From positions 1 to 5,077 of the forward strand of contig JADFUO010000245.1 of assembly GCA_015222115.1 (NCBI GenBank): a DNA stretch of 5,077 bases. The letters run 5' to 3'. The notes beneath the pieces are model-generated. The model was not told where the DNA came from. It searched no databases and saw nothing but the letters and a program-made list of their open reading frames with translations. This DNA is from Bacteroidota bacterium. Lineage in GTDB: Bacteria; Bacteroidota; Bacteroidia; Bacteroidales; JADFUO01. This document shows positions 1 to 5,077 of this stretch, piece by piece. How positions within the stretch are numbered: position 1 is the first letter of the stretch; each line of letters starts with the position of its first letter. The position numbers and the translations under genes are program-made.

Positions 1-1932
1 GTAGTCGAGGCTGTTCAGGTAAATATTGCCAGGGGAATGAATTCTAAAAAAGCAACTATCGAGGCAATGAAATTGGTTACTGCTCCTATTATAGCCACTA
101 CACTCGTTTTAATAGGAGTATTTATCCCTGTTGCTGCTATGGGTGGAATTACCGGAAGGCTTTATCAGCAATTTGCAATCACTATTGCTGTGTCCGTGGT
201 ATTCTCTTCCGTAAATGCCCTGTCACTTAGCCCTGCATTATGCGCTCTATTATTAAGAAAACCAAAACCTTATAAAGGCATACCGGGAAAATTTTTCAAA
301 GGATTTAATAAAGTTTTCGATCGTTCCACTGATTCCTATATGAAATTCTCGAAAATCGTTGCACGAAAAACTACAAGGAGTCTGATCTTTATTTTAATCC
401 TGTCAGGAGCTATTATTATTATCTCAAAATTTGTTCCCGGTGGATTCATCCCTGAAGAAGACCAGGGCTACTTTTTAGTAAATATACAGCTTCCTGATGC
501 AGCTTCACTTCAACGAACAGACGTGATAAATTCCAAGATAGAAGATATCCTAATGAATCACGAAGAAATAAATTTTGTTACAAGTATTACCGGATATAGC
601 TTATTAACAGGTAGTAGTTCAACTAATAACGGGTTTATGTTCATCTCGCTTAAGGATTGGGGCAAACGGGATAAAACTGCCTTGCAAATAATAAGGGAAG
701 TGAATATGGAACTACAGAGTATAAAAGGCGCTGTTATATTCGCTTTTGGTCCCCCTGCCATTCCCGGACTTGGTACAGGATCAGGTTTTTCACTTATGCT
801 TCAGGATAAAGGGGGAAATTCACCGCAATACCTCGCACAACAGGCATCAATATTTGTTAAAGCTATGATGGAAAGGCCTGAAATCGGCAATATTTTTTCT
901 CCATTCCAGGCTAACGTTCCCCAGAAATATATTGACATCAATATTGACAAAACTTTAAAAGCAGGTGTTGACTTGCAAGACCTTTATTCTACAATTGGAG
1001 CTTTTCTCGGTGGGGCTTATATTAACGATTTTAACCGCTTCGGCCGCCTTTATAAAGCTTATATCCAGGCTGAACCCCGGTACAGATTAAATCAGGACCA
1101 ACTAAATCTGTTTTTTGTTAAAAACAGTAATGGTGTTAGCTTGCCATTATCAGCCCTTGTAAATGTCGAGGATATTGCAGGGCCTGACTATACAAACCGT
1201 TATAACTTATACAGGGCTGTCGAATTGACAGGAAACCCTGCAAAAGGTTATTCTTCCGACCAGGCACTGGATGCTATAGAGGAAGTCGCAGAAGAGTCGC
1301 TCCCGGCCGATATGGGTTATGAATGGAGTAATATGTCGTATCAGGAAAGAGAGGCTGGTGGCTCGGGTAATATAGTTTTTCTGTTCGCTTTGATATTTGT
1401 ATTTCTTATCCTCGCTGCCCAATACGAAAGCTGGTCGCTGCCACTCAGCATTTTGCTCGGTACTCCTTTTGCTGTTTTCGGGGCAATGTTTTTCCTGTTT
1501 GTTGCCCGTTTTTTCAGTGATACATTTGAAAATAATATTTTCGCTCAGATCTCACTCGTGATGCTTATAGCAATGGCAGCAAAGAATGCCATTTTAATTG
1601 TTGAATATGCCAATAATGAGTTTGCTAAGGGACTGTCGCTTTACGATTCCGCTGTTAAAGCTGCCAAGTTACGTTTCAGACCCATTCTTATGACTGCATT
1701 CTCATTTATTTTCGGGGTATTCCCGCTTGTTATTGCTGCGGGCGCTGGCGCTGAGTCACGCAAGGTGATGGGAATGGCCCTGATAGGTGGAATGACAATA
1801 GCAACATTTTTAGGAGTATTCATGTACCCCATGTTGTTTGTTTTTATTGGAAAAATTGCAGGATATGAAAAGAAAAGGAAATTGGCGTTAGAAAAGGTAG
1901 ATAATCAAAATAAAATTAAAACAACTGAATAA
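1..1932 (+). CDS. RND-family (HAE1/AcrB-type) multidrug efflux pump, inner-membrane subunit, 5'-truncated
   Basis: This is the C-terminal 643 residues of a proton-driven drug exporter; by comparison with AcrB (about 1050 residues) some 410 are missing upstream. The frame is open from base 1, so the ATG at 37 is an internal methionine, not a start. The first codons (VVEAVQ) match AcrB just after the TM4 Asp407/Asp408 pair, which therefore lies outside the window. TM5 and TM6 span residues about 26-85, TM7 about 125-146, then the second porter/docking half (FIPEEDQG at 445-468, SLKDWGKR at 643-666, SYQERE at 1336-1353), and TM8-TM12 from about residue 456 to 617. Proton-relay residues are present: Lys (AcrB K940) at 1582-1584 in AAKNAIL, Arg (R971) at 1672-1674 and Thr (T978) at 1693-1695. 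It would act as a trimer with a periplasmic adaptor and the outer-membrane factor encoded 27 bp downstream. The substrate cannot be read from the sequence. The HAE1 assignment is strong; orthology to a named pump is not claimed. Confidence 0.96.
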   Translation, partial: VVEAVQVNIARGMNSKKATIEAMKLVTAPIIATTLVLIGVFIPVAAMGGITGRLYQQFAITIAVSVVFSSVNALSLSPALCALLLRKPKPYKGIPGKFFKGFNKVFDRSTDSYMKFSKIVARKTTRSLIFILILSGAIIIISKFVPGGFIPEEDQGYFLVNIQLPDAASLQRTDVINSKIEDILMNHEEINFVTSITGYSLLTGSSSTNNGFMFISLKDWGKRDKTALQIIREVNMELQSIKGAVIFAFGPPAIPGLGTGSGFSLMLQDKGGNSPQYLAQQASIFVKAMMERPEIGNIFSPFQANVPQKYIDINIDKTLKAGVDLQDLYSTIGAFLGGAYINDFNRFGRLYKAYIQAEPRYRLNQDQLNLFFVKNSNGVSLPLSALVNVEDIAGPDYTNRYNLYRAVELTGNPAKGYSSDQALDAIEEVAEESLPADMGYEWSNMSYQEREAGGSGNIVFLFALIFVFLILAAQYESWSLPLSILLGTPFAVFGAMFFLFVARFFSDTFENNIFAQISLVMLIAMAAKNAILIVEYANNEFAKGLSLYDSAVKAAKLRFRPILMTAFSFIFGVFPLVIAAGAGAESRKVMGMALIGGMTIATFLGVFMYPMLFVFIGKIAGYEKKRKLALEKVDNQNKIKTTE

Positions 1933-1959
1933 AGTAATTAGAAATTAATTAAAAGTGCA

Positions 1960-3369
1960 ATGAGAAAAATATATCCAATTTTAATTTTATTATTAATACT
2001 TGGAGTTTCGGGATGTAAAGTGGGTCCAAACTTTGTGAGGCCCGATTACAAAAGCTCCAATGTTTTCCGATTCGATACTGCAACAACAGATACAATTGTT
2101 AACCTGAAATGGTGGAAATTGTTCAATGATCCTGTTTTGGACACATTGATCAAAATCGCCCTAGAGGAAAATAAAGATGTACTGGTGGCTGCCGCGAGAA
2201 TTGAAGCAGCCCGTGCCACAGTAGGTTACAATAAAGCGGATATGTTCCCAACAATTAATGTTGCAGCAGGAGCTTCCCGAGGTAATTTTTCAGGAGCTAA
2301 ATTTGACAATACTTCTAATAATTTCTATGCTTATCCCGAACTTATATGGGAAATTGATTTCTGGGGGAAATATCGCAGATTAACTGAAGAGGCCCGTGCC
2401 GAGTTACTTGCTTCTGAATATAGCATGCGTGTCATTCAGATGAGTCTGATATCGTCTGTTGCAAGCACCTATTTTCAATTACTTGACAATAAATCAAAAC
2501 TACAAATATCCAGAAACACACTTGCTTCACGCGATAGCGGGCTCATAATTATTCAGGCCAAGTATGATTACGGCACTGTTGCTGAGATTGATTTAAACCA
2601 GTCGCAGGTACAGAGGGCTATTGCAGCAGCATCAGCCCCGGTTTATAAACGCTATATCGCATACAATGAAAGTGCATTGAGTATTTTGTTAGGTCGCAAC
2701 CCCGATTATATTCAAACGGGAATTAAATTATACGATCAGCAATTCCCACCCGAAATCCCAACAGGATTGCCGTCTCAACTTCTGGAAAGGAGGCCTGATA
2801 TTTTGCAGGCTGAAGCAGAATATATGGCACAAAACGCCCGTATCGGCGCAGCCATTGCTATGCGCTTCCCTTCAATTAGCCTGACAGGCTTGCTTGGTAT
2901 AGCCAGCAACGACCTCTCAACCCTTACAACCGGAGGAATGGCATGGTCAGCGGGCGCAAATTTATTAGGCCCTCTTTTCCAATTCGGAAAAAATAAAAGG
3001 AGGGTTGAAATAGAACGATATAATACCGAAGCAGCGTTGTTGAACTATGAGAGTACGGTTCTTCAGGCATTTAAGGAGGTTGAAGATGCTTTAATCACAA
3101 TTGAAACATTACACGAAGAGCTTATTGCTCAACAATCGCGTTTTGATGCAGCAGTCAATGCTGAGATGTTGTCGCAACATCGTTATGATAAAGGTGTGAC
3201 CAGCTATCTTGAAGTGCTTGATTCGCAAAGGCAATCTTTCGAGGCACAACTTGATTATTCGCAAACCAGACAGGAATTGCTGAATGCCTATATACAATTG
3301 TATAAAGCCCTTGGCGGAGGATGGATATCTGAAGCAGAAATGAATAATGCCCAAAATCAGAACAATTAG
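1960..3369 (+). CDS. NodT/OprM-family outer-membrane efflux channel lipoprotein
   Basis: This complete 469-residue gene encodes the outer-membrane factor of a tripartite pump, a trimeric beta-barrel plus periplasmic alpha-helical tunnel through which the RND pump expels substrates. The start ATG is followed by a short basic stretch, a hydrophobic core (residues 5-15) and a lipobox V-S-G-C with the lipidated Cys at 19. Next comes the family signature KVGPNFVRPDY. Two OEP repeats follow, roughly residues 55-255 and 268-458. Family motifs are WEIDFWGK (130-137) in the first half and LPSQLLERRPDI (270-281) opening the second, then the TSYLEVLDSQR motif (414-424) and the terminal YKALGGGW (448-455). 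The length is typical for OprM/NodT proteins. The gene lies 27 bp after the RND stop with no visible terminator between, so cotranscription is likely. No Shine-Dalgarno sequence precedes the ATG, only an A/T-rich stretch, as is usual in Bacteroidota. Family confidence is high; the specific substrate is unknown. Confidence 0.96.
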   Translation: MRKIYPILILLLILGVSGCKVGPNFVRPDYKSSNVFRFDTATTDTIVNLKWWKLFNDPVLDTLIKIALEENKDVLVAAARIEAARATVGYNKADMFPTINVAAGASRGNFSGAKFDNTSNNFYAYPELIWEIDFWGKYRRLTEEARAELLASEYSMRVIQMSLISSVASTYFQLLDNKSKLQISRNTLASRDSGLIIIQAKYDYGTVAEIDLNQSQVQRAIAAASAPVYKRYIAYNESALSILLGRNPDYIQTGIKLYDQQFPPEIPTGLPSQLLERRPDILQAEAEYMAQNARIGAAIAMRFPSISLTGLLGIASNDLSTLTTGGMAWSAGANLLGPLFQFGKNKRRVEIERYNTEAALLNYESTVLQAFKEVEDALITIETLHEELIAQQSRFDAAVNAEMLSQHRYDKGVTSYLEVLDSQRQSFEAQLDYSQTRQELLNAYIQLYKALGGGWISEAEMNNAQNQNN

Positions 3370-3443
3370 TAAGTCAAGTTTGCAAAGCCATCCCATAGCT
3401 TTAAAAATATAAATCATAATAATTCATTTAATATTTTTTTATA

Positions 3444-4790
3444 TTGAAAAAGAGGGAAAATAAAAAAGCTGTATCCAATTTCAGTATAACGAATTTTATC
3501 AAAGAAGAATCATTAGGCGGATTCATTCTTATTTTCGTTACTATTATTGCTGTCATTTGGGCCAACACCAAGTTCTATGACTTTTATCATTACCTGTGGC
3601 ATGAACTGAAACTTGGTATATCACTCGGTTCATTTGAACTAAAAGCTTCGCTTAATCACTGGATAAACGACGGACTAATGACATTGTTTTTCTTTACAGT
3701 CGGTCTGGAGATCAAGCGTGAAGTGCTTGCAGGAGAACTTTCTTCAGTTAAAAAAGCGAGTCTTCCCATCATAGCCGCTGTGGGCGGAATGATAATTCCT
3801 GCAATAATATATGCTATAATTAATTATAATAACCCTGATTTTATCAATGGCTGGGGAATTCCAATGGCAACTGATATTGCCTTTACTTTGGGTCTGATGT
3901 CATTGTTGGGCGATAAAGTAAATATTAATCTGAAAATTTTTCTGATAGCACTTGCTATTGCAGACGATCTCGGCGCCATCCTGATCATAGCTATTTTTTA
4001 TACCGAATCAATTAACACTGCCCAGTTGATCAATGCTGCTATTTTCCTTATTGTATTAATTGGAGCTAACAGGCTCGGAGTCAGAAGAACTTCTTTTTAT
4101 GCCATTGTTGGATTGATCGGAGTTTGGTTATCCTTTATTTATTCAGGCGTTCATGCTTCAATTGCAGGTGTTTTGATTGCCCTTACAATACCTGTTCGAG
4201 CTAAAGTTTCCGAAGATTCTTTTATTAACAATCTTGATAAACTTCTTTCAAAATTCAAAAAGGAAAAACCAAATGATTTAAGTTTATTGACACAAAAACA
4301 GGCACATATTATTAATGATATAGAAGAACTAAGTGATAAGGCACATACCCCTTTACAAAAACTTGAACATGCTCTGCATCCTGTTACTGCTTATTTTATC
4401 CTGCCCCTTTTTGCTCTTGCAAATGCGGGCGTTCATGTGGAAGGTAATTTACTGAACCTGCTTTTTCATCCGATTGCCATTGGTATTATTTTGGGTTTAG
4501 TGCTTGGTAAATTTCTTGGGATTTCATTATTTGCAAAGTTGATGGTTAGATTTAAACTTGCATCTTTGCCGGATGGTGTCAACTGGAAACAAATCTATGG
4601 TGTCGCTTTTCTTGCAGGAATAGGATTTACAATGTCAATCTTTATTTCGGATCTGGCATTTGTTTCTGCTGAGTTTATACAAATAGCTAAAGTGGGAATA
4701 TTTTTTGCTTCGTTTTTGAGTGCTGTTATTGGGATTATGATATTGAGTTCAGTTTCAAAGAAAAAGATTCATTCGCAGAAAAAGTACTAA
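3444..4790 (+). CDS. nhaA: Na+/H+ antiporter NhaA with enlarged VIII-IX loop
   Basis: This 448-residue inner-membrane protein exports Na+ (or Li+) in exchange for protons, serving sodium and alkaline-pH homeostasis. Landmark residues, placed by recalled alignment to E. coli NhaA, are present: GLEIKRE (E89, R92, E93, matching E78, R81, E82), MATDIAF (T143, D144, matching T132, D133), the ion-binding pair ADD (D174, D175, matching D163, D164), GVHA (H237, matching H225), LEHALH (E308, H309, H312, matching E252, H253, H256), GK (K356, matching K300) and GIGFTMSIFI near the end. The Asp pair and Lys suggest the usual electrogenic type. The protein is about 60 residues longer than the 388-residue E. 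coli protein; about 44 of these sit between H237 and H312. The start is TTG at 3444: an in-frame TAA lies at 3429-3431, no ATG lies between, and the next in-frame ATG (residue 79) would remove TM1. It follows the efflux genes by 74 bp and may be read through from them. Confidence 0.96.
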   Translation: MKKRENKKAVSNFSITNFIKEESLGGFILIFVTIIAVIWANTKFYDFYHYLWHELKLGISLGSFELKASLNHWINDGLMTLFFFTVGLEIKREVLAGELSSVKKASLPIIAAVGGMIIPAIIYAIINYNNPDFINGWGIPMATDIAFTLGLMSLLGDKVNINLKIFLIALAIADDLGAILIIAIFYTESINTAQLINAAIFLIVLIGANRLGVRRTSFYAIVGLIGVWLSFIYSGVHASIAGVLIALTIPVRAKVSEDSFINNLDKLLSKFKKEKPNDLSLLTQKQAHIINDIEELSDKAHTPLQKLEHALHPVTAYFILPLFALANAGVHVEGNLLNLLFHPIAIGIILGLVLGKFLGISLFAKLMVRFKLASLPDGVNWKQIYGVAFLAGIGFTMSIFISDLAFVSAEFIQIAKVGIFFASFLSAVIGIMILSSVSKKKIHSQKKY

Positions 4791-4791
4791 A

Positions 4792-4823
4792 TTTGTTTTT
4801 TAGGAAAACGCTTCTTATATTTG
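4792..4823 (+). promoter_or_regulatory. Bacteroidota-type housekeeping promoter for the YtxH gene
   Basis: TTTG at 4792-4795 is followed, after exactly 20 bp, by TATATTTG at 4816-4823. This matches the Bacteroidota primary sigma factor consensus (-33 TTTG, spacer about 19-21, -7 TAnnTTTG) at every fixed position. Transcription would start near 4829-4831, giving a leader of about 20 nt before the ATG at 4852. The -33 element begins 2 bp after the nhaA stop codon. The match is seen in the sequence; activity is inferred. Confidence 0.75.
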
Positions 4824-4851
4824 TATTTTTCCAATATAAAATTTAATAGCT

Positions 4852-5077
4852 ATGAAAAAATCAACAACAAGTTTTTTTACAGGTCTTATAAGCGGTGTTG
4901 CTATAGGCGCTGTATTAGGCATTTTGTATGCTCCTGATAAAGGTGTTAACACAAGGAAAAAAATCAACAAAAAAGCCGGCGAGATCAAAGATGATATTAA
5001 TAAAAAAATCGATGATATAAAACACTATGCCGAGGATGCTGTTGGTGATATAAAAGAAAAAGTGAGTGAAGCCAAGA
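4852..5077 (+). CDS. YtxH-domain small membrane-associated protein, 3'-truncated
   Basis: The first 75 residues of this protein are in the window and the frame is still open at the end. After a short polar N-terminus (MKKSTTS) comes one hydrophobic segment (about residues 8-26) with glycines at 11, 15, 19 and 23, a GxxxG glycine zipper. It is followed by LYAPDKG, like the YtxH-family Ala-Pro-x-x-Gly turn, and a basic stretch (TRKK). From residue 38 the protein is a highly charged, Lys/Asp/Glu-rich helix with an 11-residue hydrophobic rhythm (I38, I49, A60, V71), recalling LEA-type helices. YtxH proteins are often called general stress or gas-vesicle-like proteins; their biochemical role is poorly defined, and nothing here indicates gas vesicles. 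The likely topology is a single N-terminal membrane anchor with a cytoplasmic amphipathic helix, which is inference. A strong promoter match lies directly upstream, so it is probably its own transcription unit. Family call fairly sure; function unknown. Confidence 0.85.
   Translation, partial: MKKSTTSFFTGLISGVAIGAVLGILYAPDKGVNTRKKINKKAGEIKDDINKKIDDIKHYAEDAVGDIKEKVSEAK
4963..5077 (+). repeat. 11-residue (33-bp) helical repeats within the YtxH protein
   Basis: Three full 11-residue units and a partial fourth run in register: INKKAGEIKDD (4963-4995), INKKIDDIKHY (4996-5028), AEDAVGDIKEK (5029-5061) and VSEAK (from 5062, cut by the window end). Ile-Lys is invariant at unit positions 8-9; position 1 is I/I/A/V, position 5 is A/I/V, and positions 6-7 are GE/DD/GD. 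Codons vary between units, so this is a protein-level repeat, not a recent DNA duplication. Hendecad rhythm fits a long, slightly right-handed or surface-lying amphipathic helix. Confidence 0.65.

Noticed and set aside
37..39. ATG at 37 as the start of the RND pump gene
   Set aside because: The frame is open to base 1 and the codons before it match conserved TM4 sequence of RND pumps, so the gene simply enters from upstream.
3384..3402. Possible hairpin AAAGC/GCTTT after the outer-membrane channel gene
   Set aside because: The stem is only 5 bp with a 9-nt loop and is followed by A residues, not a U run, so it is not a credible intrinsic terminator.
3109..3417. Antisense 102-residue open frame across the 3' end of the outer-membrane channel gene
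   Set aside because: It lies almost wholly opposite a well-conserved gene, has no recognisable family and no promoter match; it is a shadow of the coding strand. The other antisense frames at 558-761, 1207-1422 and 1641-1832 are rejected for the same reason.
3379..3439. Possible promoter for nhaA (TTTG at 3379-3382; TATTTTTT at 3432-3439)
   Set aside because: The two elements are about 49 bp apart, and neither has a partner at the 19-21 bp spacing. The -7-like element also lacks the final G and would place the transcript start at the start codon.
4795..4809. Possible hairpin GTTTT/AAAAC after nhaA
   Set aside because: It is a weak, mostly A-T 5-bp stem with no U tract after it, and it overlaps the -33 promoter element.

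Overview
This 5.1 kb window carries four genes, all on the + strand: the 3' part of an RND multidrug pump, a NodT/OprM-type outer-membrane channel lipoprotein, an NhaA sodium/proton antiporter, and the 5' part of a small YtxH-type protein. The DNA is AT-rich and the genes lack Shine-Dalgarno sequences. The last gene is preceded by an excellent match to the Bacteroidota housekeeping promoter (TTTG, 20 bp, TAnnTTTG). Together these point to a member of the Bacteroidota; I cannot narrow the lineage further.

Region by region: 1-1932 is the C-terminal 643 residues of an HAE1-family RND inner-membrane pump. The window opens a few codons after the expected TM4 aspartate pair. After a 27-bp gap, 1960-3369 encodes the complete outer-membrane factor with a lipoprotein signal. 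A 74-bp AT-rich gap leads to nhaA (3444-4790), which appears to start at TTG. A 61-bp gap holding the promoter leads to a YtxH-domain gene (4852 onward) that runs off the end of the window.

The first two genes very probably form the distal part of a tripartite efflux operon. The periplasmic adaptor gene is expected upstream, outside the window. The pump takes drugs or other amphiphilic compounds from the inner membrane and periplasm, using proton influx, and passes them to the outer-membrane channel. NhaA also works on the proton gradient, exporting sodium in exchange for protons. Its place after the efflux genes may be read-through or simple adjacency. The YtxH gene looks independently transcribed and is probably a membrane-associated stress protein.

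The window looks like ordinary chromosomal housekeeping and efflux content. I see no mobile element, CRISPR array, RNA gene or clearly new system. The details most worth a second look are an approximately 44-residue enlargement of the NhaA VIII-IX loop, the 11-residue periodicity and glycine zipper of the YtxH protein, and the promoter in front of it.
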